Positions 33,294 through 42,911 of a stretch of DNA of 64,000 nucleotides are shown here, one piece after another (position 1 is the first letter of the stretch; each line of letters opens with the position of its first letter). The notes under the pieces were generated by a model. The model was not told where the DNA came from. It was given only the letters and a program-made list of their open reading frames with translations, and did not search any database. The position numbers and the translations under genes are program-made. This stretch comes from Diplonema papillatum (Eukaryota; Euglenozoa; Diplonemea; Diplonemida; Diplonemidae), in the NCBI GenBank assembly GCA_030068145.1, contig JAPJBO010000887.1, forward strand, positions 29,995 through 93,994, written 5' to 3'.

Positions 33294-34255
33294 GGGGCGC
33301 ACTAAGGATTGGGGGGTGCAACGGGCAATGTCAACGTCTGCTAAATTTGGAAGGGGGGGGGTCCTGTTTGGTGCACCTGGTGGCCGGGGACCCCCCCACC
33401 CTTTTTTCCGGGGACCCCCTTAAACGCGCTCTTTCGCGATGGATCTTTCCACTCCGTCCTCAGTTCGTCTGTGAGGCCTGAAATTTGACGTGCAAAACAC
33501 AGGCTGAAACCGGGAAAATCTGCCCTTTCGTGGTTTTCTTGGTGCCGATTTTCGGAATTCTCTAAGTACGTTTCCCAGCGGATTTGCCTGAAAAACAGCT
33601 TTTGGGGGGTATTGGCATTTTGGGAAAAGCACATGGTAAATCGGCCCAATCGGCCCGAATTTTCACTTTTTGGGCCAATTTTCCAGATTTTGGCTGATTT
33701 TTGAGTGCACTGCAGGAATCTTGGTTTTCGGGGAAACTGACTTTGCTCAAAAGTTGCTAAGTACATTTCCCTGCCAAAAAAGTGCAGGAAAACATTTTGG
33801 TGGGGATTGACCTTTTTTTCCGCAAAAGTGGGTTTCGATTTCGAAAACGAGGAGAACGGATTCATCTGGAGGAAACGGAGTACCCACTCGGCACCGGGGG
33901 GTCTGGGAAACACCCCAAAAACAGCCCCCAAAACGACCTTTCCCCCCTTCCAGAAAACCTGTTCTCAGAGGGTGTCAACCTATTCTGGTGCCTTCCCACA
34001 CCCCCTGTCCTTCCAGACCACACTTTGCCAAAACCAGAGTCCACTGTTTGTGCCCATTGAAAAATGACCCAGACTGGGTATCAATTCCGCCGAGGCACAC
34101 TTTTGCCCACGTGGGAACCTAAATTTCCTTGGGGCTACAGGGTGCGCCAAACGCGCCGCTCCGCGCCACGCCAAACGAGCCACCACACTGTGCAGGGGAA
34201 GGGAGGCGATTCGTATTCCACCTGTTACGGGAAACATGAGCCAATTCACCTACCC
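32426..34255. other. Intergenic with R repeat, G run and a duplicated block
   Basis: It holds R repeat copy 2 (32637-32905), a 33-base G run at 33258-33290 and, at about 33550-33840, two imperfect copies of a block beginning ctaagtac followed by tttccc. A - strand open frame through 33341-33931 is biased by this repeat and has no domain. No gene is called. Confidence 0.5.
32637..32905 (+). repeat. Dispersed repeat R, copy 2
   Basis: Counterpart of 24840-25115 in the same orientation. Shared blocks include atgccgggattcacacaccg and gaagcagtttgctccaa. It ends in a G run of about 15 bases at 32899-32914. Confidence 0.65.
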
Positions 34256-34338
34256 CCTGATCGAGTGTAATCGAGCGTAGTCGTTTGGATTAGAATGCAA
34301 AGAATCTGTGGCGATAATCTGCATCGCCGACGGCGCGG

Positions 34339-37300
34339 TTATCTCTTCGCACGTGATGTGTCATGCTTTCGCCTCTTTAGCTCGTCTTGATCGTCGCGCT
34401 CAGGCGCGCGTTTGGTGCTTCGCTTCTTCTTCGATTGCTCGTCGAGGTTCATCGGTTGCGCGTCGATTTCTGCTTTTTCCCAGCGCCTGGGCGATGGTCG
34501 TGGCGCATCGACGCGTCCTTTGCGTCTTTTCGGTACCGGCTCCGCCGCGGAGTCTGGTTGCCGCTTCTTCGCTGGCGTTGGCGCCGTCTTCCCGACCTTC
34601 GCTGCTGATGTCGGCGTTGATGTTGCGGGTTCTCGCTCGTCTTCCTCTGCTTCCGGCAGAACGAGCACCACGTTCTCACGTTTCGCCTGTCTCGGCGCTG
34701 GCGCGGGACCCTCCGGCTCCGCCTTCCTCTTCTTCGTTGTTGTTTCTTCACCTCTCGCCACGGCCGCCCGGTGGTGCCCTTTCCTGCAGCAGTGCCCGGG
34801 TCTCCTACTCCTCAGGTCGGCGTGTTTCTTACAGCCGTCGCACGTCGGCATGCCATGATCGAGGCATCGGTGGTGATGGTTGCGACAGCACTCCGCTGTC
34901 GTCTTACACGTGGCGCACTGCGTCATCCGGTGCTCGGCACACATTTTTACGGCTAGGCCATCACCCTCCCTGTGATGGGCCTGGCAGCACCACGCCACCG
35001 ACTTGCCCCGGCGCTTACACACGTCGCACTTCACCTTTTGGTGCCCGGGGCACACCCGCTCACCCCACTTTTCGTGTCGGGGAATCCCTTCCGGCACGAG
35101 CCACGGATCCCCTCCGACGACAGCCGACTTCTTCCCTTTCCTCTTCTCCGTAGCGTCATCGAAGGCCGCCCATCTCGCCGCACGCTCCGCCCTTTCTCTT
35201 CCGTACGTCGGGAAAAGGTCCATCCCCCACGCCTCGCCGGTGAACGCATGCCGGCTCGCCTTCAGCTGCGTCTCCAAGATTCCCATCGTCTCCTCGCCGC
35301 CGCGGAAAATTGGCCTCATCTCGTAGCCCGTGAGGCATGGGGGGGCCCCTACCGTTCTCAATGAACCTATCTTCTCCAGCTTTCTACCCGGCAGAAGCGG
35401 CCCCACCCCTTTCCGCTCAAGCGCTTCCCCGATCGTTTTCAGCATCCGCGCCAACATTCTCGCACGGATACACAGCGGCGTCCCACCTGTCGTCGCCACT
35501 AAACTGCCCGGTAGATCGAGCCCGGTGTACACTTCGAAGTCTACTGCGAGCTCTGCCGTCGAGACGTCACCCGCTACCGACCAGCACATCCCATCCAGCC
35601 AATACTGCAGCGCCCGGAACCACCTCTCTCCTGCTACCGCCGTGAAGGTCCCCGGTCCAGCGATCGCTTCGAAATTCAGCCGGCGCGGGGGGCAGTCGTC
35701 AGGGTGCAGTTGTCTCCAGGGGTGGCCGACTGCCCGGTCTCTTCCTTCTCTCTCCAGCCGTCGTCTCTCTTGCATGACTTCCGCCATGAATGTGTGCAGC
35801 ACTTCGATGTTGATTCGACTTCCCTTCGGCAGAATCCCGTGTTCTTGCAGGCACGGAGGCCAAGTCGAGCGATCTGCGTCAACAATTTCGGCATACTGCT
35901 GTTGCATTCGGATTCGTTCATACGCCCGGCACTGCCACCAAATGTGGCCCAGAGTTTCTTCCGTCGCCTCGTCACAGCGTCTGCACAGCCCGTCACCTCC
36001 CCACAGCTTGGCAGCATGTGATTCCGTCATCACCGACCCTGCTACGACCTCGGCAACGTCCCGCGCGGCCGTCAGCGTTGTCGACGCCTTCAGCCCGTAG
36101 GCATTCGTCGCGGTGTAGTCGACACCCGCCCGTACCCCTCCGAAGTTTGTGCGCCTCTTCTCGAGCTCCCCTAGTCGCCAGCCGTGAATCGCCTTTCTCA
36201 GGGTGTGCCCTCGCTCCCCCTTACTCTGTCGCACCAGCCTCAGCACATTCCCTGCCTCGTCCTCGGCGTCGTCGAGATCTTCTGTCCATCGTATACCGAG
36301 CTTCTTTGCATGCTCGGCCGCAATACCGATCGGTCCCCATGCGCGGATTCTGCTGCCATACGCCCTTCGAACTGTTGCGACGCGGGCCCTCCATACCGGC
36401 CTCTTTCGGCACACTTCTGCGATCATGCCGAGCGACCGATATGGCAGCACTGTGTAGGGGTCGAGCATGTGGGCCTTGTTTAGAATGCCCAACACGGCCT
36501 CCTGTGCCCGATGCAGCCTCACCGGGTCCCAGACGCCTCTGAGCAATGCTGCGGTGAACTTCCCCAGCCCCCGCACCGTCGGAAGCGCGAACTCCGAGCC
36601 GTATGTCGCCGCCGGTAGAACCGCCATCGCCGCTAGCCCCGACCTCTGCGCCCTCGAGATCGGTAAGGCACCCAACCGTTCGGCCTCCTCTGCACGCTGG
36701 TCGTAGCGCAGGTCCGTTGTTCTGCGTGTCCGCTTCGTGCCGACCAGACATCCTACGATTGTAAGCTCTTCCTTCGTCACGATGTCGGTGCCACCTATCT
36801 TCAACTTCGCTTCGTACCCCTTCGGCGTCCCGAAAGCGAACGTCTTCGGTATCCCGATCGACATGCCGGTGTTCGCACAAAACCTGTCGACTTCCACCAA
36901 GGCGTCCTGCAAGCATGCTTCTCTGAGACGCGTCAGGAGGGTGAGGTCGTCCGCGAAGGACTCGCTCGTCACCCCCCCCACGTCGTCCACTCTGCGCACC
37001 ACGATGGACAGCAGCGCGTTGATGAGGATCACGCTCAGGGGGCAGCCCTGCAGTATCCCGTTGGTGGTGTAAAAGATGTCTCCCAGCCCCATGTGCAACT
37101 TGTACCGCCTTCGTAGTCGCGCGTAAACATCGCGCAGCGGCCCGAGAATTCTCTCATGGAGGCCAAGATCCCCCACCAGCTTCAGCACGACGTCTCGTGG
37201 CACTTTGTCGAAGCACTTGGCAAAGTCTAGGGCCACGCCGTACAGCTCCTTTCCCGTCAAGAGAGCCTCTTCAATCTGCGAGGCGATTTCAAACACCACG

Positions 37301-39861
37301 TCCACGGTTCCGTGTTTGGGCCTGAACCCGTGCTGGCTATCTGCTATCCAGCCTTCTTGCCACTGGACGACGTCCCTGAGCCTCGTGCTCGCCCACAAGC
37401 GATAGACCGCGCTTGTGACGGTGATGGGCCGCAATGCCAGCGGGTCGAGGGTTTCGTCTTTCGGGATCAGCGTGACCGCGGCTTCCAACAACGCGTTCGG
37501 CCACGTTCCGGTCGCTTCTATCGCGTTGAACACCTCCGCCAGGGCGTTCAGCAACGGCAGTGGCAGCTTCTTTAACTCTGCTGTGCTCCATCCGTCCACG
37601 CCCGGGACTCCGGCACGCTGCTTCTTTCCAAGAACGCTCCTCAGATCATCGCCCGTCAAATCTCGGCACACCATCGGTCGACATCGGATGTATTCCGCAT
37701 ACTCCGCCTTGAAGGCTTCATAGCACGGTTCCGGTCTACTCGCGTACATCCGGTTGATGGGCGCCCATTCTTTCTGCAACGTCGCGTCGATCTCCCGTAG
37801 ATTTGCCGTGTAGCGGCCATCCACTTTCAGCGCCACCAGACCGTCCGCCTTCTTCCTTCTGCACCACGGAAGCAGTTGCGCCCTGTTTGCACAGTGGAAG
37901 TTCTGCATCTTGCTCTCCAGCTGAGCTATTCTCCCCTTTCGCGCCTGTGCTGTCAGTGACCGGCTCCTCGCTTCCAGCTTCTGCCTCAAGGTCTGGGCGA
38001 CGCTCAAGTCCGGCGGGCGTCGCGGCAAATCGCGCACCTTTGGTACTCGTCCGGCCATTGATTCCAGTCCCGATACTACGTTCTCCCACGTCTTCTCCAG
38101 CGATCTCGGCATGCACCCGGGTCCTTCCCCACTCAGTGTTTGCAGCCCTCGGATGTAGGCGTCGAGGCCGTTCAATATCTTCCGGAATCTGCTTGAGGCA
38201 TACGTACCCGCGCCCGTCCCGGTGTCTGTCACGGACGCAAAATGTTCTCTCTTAGGCTTTCTTGTCTCACCCCGTCCTTGATAGGCGGCAACGGGCCCGT
38301 CGAGCAACCCCTGTTTCTCCGCCAGCTCGACCAGATACCCCTCGCACGCCTTAGTCGCCGACACCCAGAGCGCTTCCACGTCATCTGGTGCTGCATCTTC
38401 GAACCGGTGCTTCACTAACAACTCTTCCGCCCGCGCTGCTGCCCGTCCTTCGTGCGTCACGTCTACCTGGCTCATGGACCTTGGCATGCGGTACCTCTCA
38501 CATGTGTCTGCAAACGCGGTGATGTCCAGCTCTACCGTCACCATCTTGTGGCTGGGCACCCGCTGCCCTTCCGCGTCTACGACGACGGTGGTTTCGCTCG
38601 CTACCAGTGAGTGTATCGCGACGTCGTTCAGCAAGACGTGATCGATGCGTGTGCCTCGCGTCCCCGTCTTCTCGTACGTCTTCGGGGCACCGCCATCGGT
38701 GCAGATCTCTGCGGCGTCGTACCATCCCGATCGCAGCATGCACGACATCGCCGCCGACGACGAGGGCTCCGCATTAAAATCGCCGGCCACAATGACCGGT
38801 ACTCGTCCGAGACTTGCTGCTTCTCGGTGCACCTCCGCAATAATCTTCTCCCTCTCCGGCGCCGCCTTGTCCCCCGAGTTCGCATACAGTGTGAAGACAT
38901 GCAAAAATTGGTTTCCTCTTCCAAGTCCGACGGCCACGTGCACCCACCTCCGGCTCGGTGACGGCTTCCCGACCACGAAGGCCGGCGCCGGTTTCTTCGC
39001 GAAGACTGCAACACCCGCTCCGCCGGCTTCCGCTATCCACGGTGATGCTTTGCCCTGCCGGTCAAGTCGCTCCCGACACGGTTCCCCCCACAGCGACTTC
39101 CAGTCTCGCCTGACGCCGTCCTCGAACTCCCTCTGACCCCAGTCGGTCAAAAGCGTCTCCTGTACCGCCAGAATGTCGACAGCGGCACAATCCAAAAAGT
39201 GTGCCCTCCCCCCGAGAGATGTCATGTTTATCGTCCCGAACTTCAGCGTCTCCCTTCCTCCTTGTAACACGCCCCCGTCCCGCTTCGGCGGCACCTGCTG
39301 CGACCTGGCGTCCGTTCCTTCATGTGCTGCGACCCTCACCGCGTGCTCGACCCGGCTCAACTCCACAGTTTCCACCGTGTCTGCATGTAGCGCCAGCTCC
39401 GCCAATGTGGTACCCGGGAGCAGGAGCCGGTCGTAGTGCTCCGGAACGTACGTGACCGCCGTCTGCTGCCCCGTGGCGCCCACGCGAGGTGCGTATCGTC
39501 GCAGGATGTGCGGCCTCCTGCTGTCCAGCACCCAGAGTACCGCTCCGGTGACCGTCGCGGCTGCCGTCAACGTCATCTCGTCCCCGTACTCGTACGGCCC
39601 CCGCATTGCCTCCACGTAAGCAAACCAGCTGCCGTACCTTTCGGACGGCGCGAAGTGTGCTTCGAATGTCGGGTCTTTTAACATCGCGTCCACAACCCGT
39701 GCACGAAGTCTCCTTACCGACCACCCCGGCAGTCCGGCTGCGACCGCTGCGAACTGGCAGGCCCCGTCCCCAGGGACTTCTTGCACACTCGCTCCCATCG
39801 CGTCCGCGGCTTCTCTCAACCTTAACCCCAGCGTTTCGTGCGTCTCTCCACCGCCACGCAT
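34339..39861 (-). CDS. LINE family A ORF2: OTU protease, APE endonuclease, reverse transcriptase
   Basis: 1840-residue polyprotein with an intact frame from ATG 39861. Residues ~25-150 form an OTU-type cysteine protease: GDGACQF (D32, C35), the GDEMTL segment and EHYD (H142). Residues ~205-450 are an APE-type endonuclease: TINMTS, VQETLL, VAGDFNAE, TRIDHVLLND and SHKMVT. RT follows at ~750-1050, with RPITVTSAVYRLW, QHGFRPKHGT, ALDFAKCFD, ILQGCPLSV and the FADD box. A CRRCDEATEETLGHIWWQC finger (CX2C...HX4C) lies near residue 1330, and a Cys/His-rich region with repeated CX2C and CCX2H motifs near 1590-1690. The tail is basic. The RT copies element RNA at a nicked target. The role of the OTU domain (deubiquitination or self-processing) is unknown. 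The start lies 15 bp after the ORF1 stop, which would suit termination-reinitiation. Confidence 0.93.
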   Translation of the reverse strand: MRGGGETHETLGLRLREAADAMGASVQEVPGDGACQFAAVAAGLPGWSVRRLRARVVDAMLKDPTFEAHFAPSERYGSWFAYVEAMRGPYEYGDEMTLTAAATVTGAVLWVLDSRRPHILRRYAPRVGATGQQTAVTYVPEHYDRLLLPGTTLAELALHADTVETVELSRVEHAVRVAAHEGTDARSQQVPPKRDGGVLQGGRETLKFGTINMTSLGGRAHFLDCAAVDILAVQETLLTDWGQREFEDGVRRDWKSLWGEPCRERLDRQGKASPWIAEAGGAGVAVFAKKPAPAFVVGKPSPSRRWVHVAVGLGRGNQFLHVFTLYANSGDKAAPEREKIIAEVHREAASLGRVPVIVAGDFNAEPSSSAAMSCMLRSGWYDAAEICTDGGAPKTYEKTGTRGTRIDHVLLNDVAIHSLVASETTVVVDAEGQRVPSHKMVTVELDITAFADTCERYRMPRSMSQVDVTHEGRAAARAEELLVKHRFEDAAPDDVEALWVSATKACEGYLVELAEKQGLLDGPVAAYQGRGETRKPKREHFASVTDTGTGAGTYASSRFRKILNGLDAYIRGLQTLSGEGPGCMPRSLEKTWENVVSGLESMAGRVPKVRDLPRRPPDLSVAQTLRQKLEARSRSLTAQARKGRIAQLESKMQNFHCANRAQLLPWCRRKKADGLVALKVDGRYTANLREIDATLQKEWAPINRMYASRPEPCYEAFKAEYAEYIRCRPMVCRDLTGDDLRSVLGKKQRAGVPGVDGWSTAELKKLPLPLLNALAEVFNAIEATGTWPNALLEAAVTLIPKDETLDPLALRPITVTSAVYRLWASTRLRDVVQWQEGWIADSQHGFRPKHGTVDVVFEIASQIEEALLTGKELYGVALDFAKCFDKVPRDVVLKLVGDLGLHERILGPLRDVYARLRRRYKLHMGLGDIFYTTNGILQGCPLSVILINALLSIVVRRVDDVGGVTSESFADDLTLLTRLREACLQDALVEVDRFCANTGMSIGIPKTFAFGTPKGYEAKLKIGGTDIVTKEELTIVGCLVGTKRTRRTTDLRYDQRAEEAERLGALPISRAQRSGLAAMAVLPAATYGSEFALPTVRGLGKFTAALLRGVWDPVRLHRAQEAVLGILNKAHMLDPYTVLPYRSLGMIAEVCRKRPVWRARVATVRRAYGSRIRAWGPIGIAAEHAKKLGIRWTEDLDDAEDEAGNVLRLVRQSKGERGHTLRKAIHGWRLGELEKRRTNFGGVRAGVDYTATNAYGLKASTTLTAARDVAEVVAGSVMTESHAAKLWGGDGLCRRCDEATEETLGHIWWQCRAYERIRMQQQYAEIVDADRSTWPPCLQEHGILPKGSRINIEVLHTFMAEVMQERRRLEREGRDRAVGHPWRQLHPDDCPPRRLNFEAIAGPGTFTAVAGERWFRALQYWLDGMCWSVAGDVSTAELAVDFEVYTGLDLPGSLVATTGGTPLCIRARMLARMLKTIGEALERKGVGPLLPGRKLEKIGSLRTVGAPPCLTGYEMRPIFRGGEETMGILETQLKASRHAFTGEAWGMDLFPTYGRERAERAARWAAFDDATEKRKGKKSAVVGGDPWLVPEGIPRHEKWGERVCPGHQKVKCDVCKRRGKSVAWCCQAHHREGDGLAVKMCAEHRMTQCATCKTTAECCRNHHHRCLDHGMPTCDGCKKHADLRSRRPGHCCRKGHHRAAVARGEETTTKKRKAEPEGPAPAPRQAKRENVVLVLPEAEEDEREPATSTPTSAAKVGKTAPTPAKKRQPDSAAEPVPKRRKGRVDAPRPSPRRWEKAEIDAQPMNLDEQSKKKRSTKRAPERDDQDELKRRKHDTSRAKR

Positions 39862-39876
39862 CCCGTCGTTCCCCAG

Positions 39877-41829
39877 TCACGAACGCTTCGCCGCTGCTGG
39901 TTGGTGTGCCTTCTTCGTCTTCGCTAACGGTGACTTCCCCGGCGTTCCCAGCGGACGCTTCGGTTGCGTCATGTGGACGTCTTGAGACGGAGCCTCGGCC
40001 CGTCCCATCTTCTGCTTCGTCGGTGTGGCGACGGGCGTCTTCGGCGCCTTCTTCTTGACCGGGGTCCGGTCTACGGGCATCGCCGGGGGTGTCTTCGGCC
40101 TCATCGTCGCGACCATCTCCGTCAGCTTCGCCATCTGAGCACTGAGTGCTGCGATGTCACCTCGCAGCGCGTCGTTCTTCGCGCGTAGCTCCGCGTTCTC
40201 CGCCCGGAGCTGTCGCACCGCGCCATTGTTGTCGCCCGCGCCCTTCGGTTGCTCGGGTGTGCTCGTCTTTTCCTGACCCTGCCGTCGCAACGCCTCGAGG
40301 TACGACGAGACCTTCGGCGTCCTCTCCGCCCTTGCATCCCACACCTGCGATTTCGGCCGCCGTCCGGACCTGTCTTCCTCGGTCTCGTCATCGACCTTCA
40401 TCAGCGCTCCTCCCGCGCTTATCAGTCGATGCGGGGGCGGCTCCTCGCTGGCGACGACGCGCGTGTCCCCATGCGTCTTGCTCCGGTAGGACGCGACTTG
40501 GCGACATGTCCATCCCGCCGCCTTCATGGTCGCCTCAAGATCCGAAGCGGCATCGCGCGCCTGTGCCCCCCTCACCAGGTAATGCATCGCGGGCGGACCC
40601 TGCTTCGCCGCCGCTTCGCCCAGCGATTCCCGCACCCGCTCGGACATGCCGTCTTCGACCCTCACCCCCAGCCGCGCGCGACTACGAGCAAGGCCCAGGC
40701 AGCCTTTCCCCTGCGCGAGCACGAGAGCGCTCTTCAGCGATGCTTCCTCGTCAGCTAGCCACACGACGTCGTTCGTCTCCGACCCCTCCTTCCAGCGCGG
40801 TATGCGTAGAAAGAGACCCCTCCTGCCCGAAATTCTCAGCAACCTCCCGACCTGCTCCTCTTCGACGCGCACCATCATCTGAAATACGCGGTTTACCCGC
40901 CGCACGTTGAACATGCTGTGCGGACTCAGGTCCACCTTCGCCTCTCCCGCGAGCCGCCTGCACTCCGCCTTCAGCACCCGCCCCCCCGATGGCTCCTGCA
41001 GGGCCGCCAACGTCTCTGCCCCGCACCATCGTGCATCTATCTCGGCGCAAATCAGCACCGTCGATGTCGGCGGGCGGTCAACCTTCTTCACGTCCGCGGG
41101 CGCGTACACCACGTCTCCCTCCGGGGACCTCGTCACGTACCCCGGCAGCACTTTCTCCGCGCCGTCAACTCGGCACACCACGTCCGTCCGCCTGCTGCCC
41201 TCCAGAGCCGCCACCGTGACCACCGCCGAGCCCTCCGGCATCCCTTCACGCCGTATCCTGCGCGCGCTCGCCATGGGCGCGAACGCCACCGTCGCTTCCG
41301 CCAGCTCGGTGTGGTCAACCACCGGCACTCCCCAGTCTTCCTGCCTCAGCTCTATCCTCGCCTTCCCCGCCCCTCCGACTGCCTTCTCGCCTTCTTGTGC
41401 CTTCTTCTGTCCGTCCTCTTCCATCGCGCGCGCGGCCGTCGGCTTCTTGCCCGGCACCTCTTTCCACCCTCCGTTGCGCTTCTTTTTCTTTTTCCCCTGT
41501 TTTCCACCCGACGCCTCTTGCTTCGCCACGCCGTCCCCGCCGCCGCTGGTTTCGTCGTTCTCACCTGCACTCGCCTTGCCTTTTCCGCCTTTACCGCCCG
41601 CTTTCTCTGCATCTGAACCCGCGACACCGTCACCGCCGTCGTCCCAGCAGAGCTCGCGCTCATCCCCCTCGTCATCCGCCCAGCTGGGAGCGTTCGTCGT
41701 ACTCTGCTTCTTCGCGCCATCCGTCTGAGCCTGCCTTACCAGCCCGCTGACTGCGGCCATCAGATCAGCCATCTGCTTTCCCTGAGCCTGCACCTGGGCG
41801 GCGAGTTCCTTGAACCCCGGATCCGTCAT
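39877..41829 (-). CDS. LINE family A ORF1 protein
   Basis: 650 residues from ATG 41829, directly upstream of ORF2. The N terminus (MTDPGFKELAAQVQAQGKQM) looks helical and coiled-coil prone. A low-complexity Gly/Lys/Glu-rich region follows (~50-150). A globular region (~160-500) includes ICAEIDARWCGAETLAALQE and MHYLVRGAQARDAASDLEAT. A second helical stretch near 540-590 (LRAENAELRAKNDALRGDIA) has clear heptads. The C terminus is Lys/Pro-rich. By position it is the nucleic-acid-binding ORF1p equivalent that packages element RNA. No CCHC knuckle or RRM is visible. Its C-terminal globular part resembles the polyQ protein at 48448-50241. Confidence 0.85.
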   Translation of the reverse strand: MTDPGFKELAAQVQAQGKQMADLMAAVSGLVRQAQTDGAKKQSTTNAPSWADDEGDERELCWDDGGDGVAGSDAEKAGGKGGKGKASAGENDETSGGGDGVAKQEASGGKQGKKKKKRNGGWKEVPGKKPTAARAMEEDGQKKAQEGEKAVGGAGKARIELRQEDWGVPVVDHTELAEATVAFAPMASARRIRREGMPEGSAVVTVAALEGSRRTDVVCRVDGAEKVLPGYVTRSPEGDVVYAPADVKKVDRPPTSTVLICAEIDARWCGAETLAALQEPSGGRVLKAECRRLAGEAKVDLSPHSMFNVRRVNRVFQMMVRVEEEQVGRLLRISGRRGLFLRIPRWKEGSETNDVVWLADEEASLKSALVLAQGKGCLGLARSRARLGVRVEDGMSERVRESLGEAAAKQGPPAMHYLVRGAQARDAASDLEATMKAAGWTCRQVASYRSKTHGDTRVVASEEPPPHRLISAGGALMKVDDETEEDRSGRRPKSQVWDARAERTPKVSSYLEALRRQGQEKTSTPEQPKGAGDNNGAVRQLRAENAELRAKNDALRGDIAALSAQMAKLTEMVATMRPKTPPAMPVDRTPVKKKAPKTPVATPTKQKMGRAEAPSQDVHMTQPKRPLGTPGKSPLAKTKKAHQPAAAKRS

Positions 41830-42009
41830 TGCGCGCTCTCGGGGTTGTACCGCTTGATGTGTACGCGTGTGTGTGTGTGTGTGTGTCGTCGGTCTTCTCT
41901 CTTTGTCTTCGTCCTCTTGATACTTTCTTGGTGCTTCCTTTTACCGGGACGGATCCCGGTGCCGCTCTCCTTCGAGAGTGTCCACGGCAAGACACCAATA
42001 AAGTACAGC

Positions 42010-42883
42010 GTAGTCGTTTGGATTAGAATGCAAAGAATCTGTGGCGATAATCTGCATCGCCGACAGCGCGGTTATCTCTTCGCACGTGATGTATCATGCT
42101 TTCGCCTCTTTAGCTCGTCTTGATCGTCGCGCTCAGGCGCGCGTTTGGTGCTTCGCTTCTTCTTCGATTGCTCGTCGAGGTTCATCGGTTGCGCGTCGAT
42201 TTCTGCTTTTTCCCAGCGCCTGGGCGATGGTCGTGGCGCATCGACGCGTCCTTTGCGTCTTTTCGGTACCGGCTCCGCCGCGGAGTCTGATTGCCGCTTC
42301 TTCGCTGGCGTTGGCGCCGTCTTCCCGACCTTCGCTGCTGATGTCGGCGTTGATGTTGCGGGTTCTCGCTCGTCTTCCTCTGCTTCCGGCAGAACGAGCA
42401 CCACGTTCTCACGTTTCGCCTGTCTCGGCGCTGGCGCGGGACCCTCCGGCTCCGCCTTCCTCTTCTTCGTTGTTGTTTCTTCACCTCTCGCCACGGCCGC
42501 CCGGTGGTGCCCTTTCCTGCAGCAGTGCCCGGGTCTCCTACTCCTCAGGTCGGCGTGTTACTTACAGCCGTCGCACGTCGGCATGCCATGATCGAGGCAT
42601 CGGTGGTGATGGTTGCGACAGCACTCCGCTGTCGTCTTACACGTGGCGCACTGCGTCATCCGGTGCTCGGCACACATTTTTACGGCTAGGCCATCACCCT
42701 CCCTGTGATGGGCCTGGCAGCACCACGCCACCGACTTGCCCCGGCGCTTGCACACGTCGCACTTCACCTTTTGGTGCCCGGGGCACACCCGCTCACCCCA
42801 CTTTTCGTGTCGGGGAATCCCTTCCGGCACGAGCCACGGATCCCCTCCGACGACAGCCGACTTTTTGCCTTTCCTCTTCTCCG
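42010..42883 (-). mobile_element. 5'-truncated LINE family A copy (T1)
   Basis: A near-identical copy of the last ~880 bp of the full-length element: the Cys/His-rich domain, basic tail and 3' region. The frame from about 42830 to a TAA near 42558 is interrupted relative to the intact copy (tgtttctta changed to tgttactta), and it resumes at 42494-42072. Its 3' end abuts the 5' end of the full-length copy through a remnant decamer (cagcgtagtcg). Its truncated 5' end abuts decamers at 42884-42911. Confidence 0.9.
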
Positions 42884-42911
42884 CGTAATCGAGCGTAATA
42901 GAGTGTAGTAG

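Larger units (their letters stand above)
34256..42009 (-). mobile_element. Full-length LINE family A retrotransposon
   Basis: A ~7.7-kb element on the - strand. It has a 5' untranslated region of about 175 bp (41830-42005, with a CA/GT microsatellite at 41870-41886), ORF1 (41829-39877), a 15-bp gap, ORF2 (39861-34339), then a short 3' region ending tctttgcattctaatc. A tail of decamers TACGCTCGAT/TACACTCGAT lies at 34257-34285. Both ORFs are intact, so this copy may be young or active. Two truncated copies of the same family follow immediately upstream, head to tail. Confidence 0.92.

Noticed and set aside
33341..33931. 196-codon - strand frame
   Set aside because: It spans an imperfect internal duplication and a G run and has no recognisable domain; composition alone explains it.
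34308..36542. Long + strand open frames opposite LINE ORF2
   Set aside because: They are antisense shadows of a GC-rich coding strand; the - strand has full protease, endonuclease and RT motifs.
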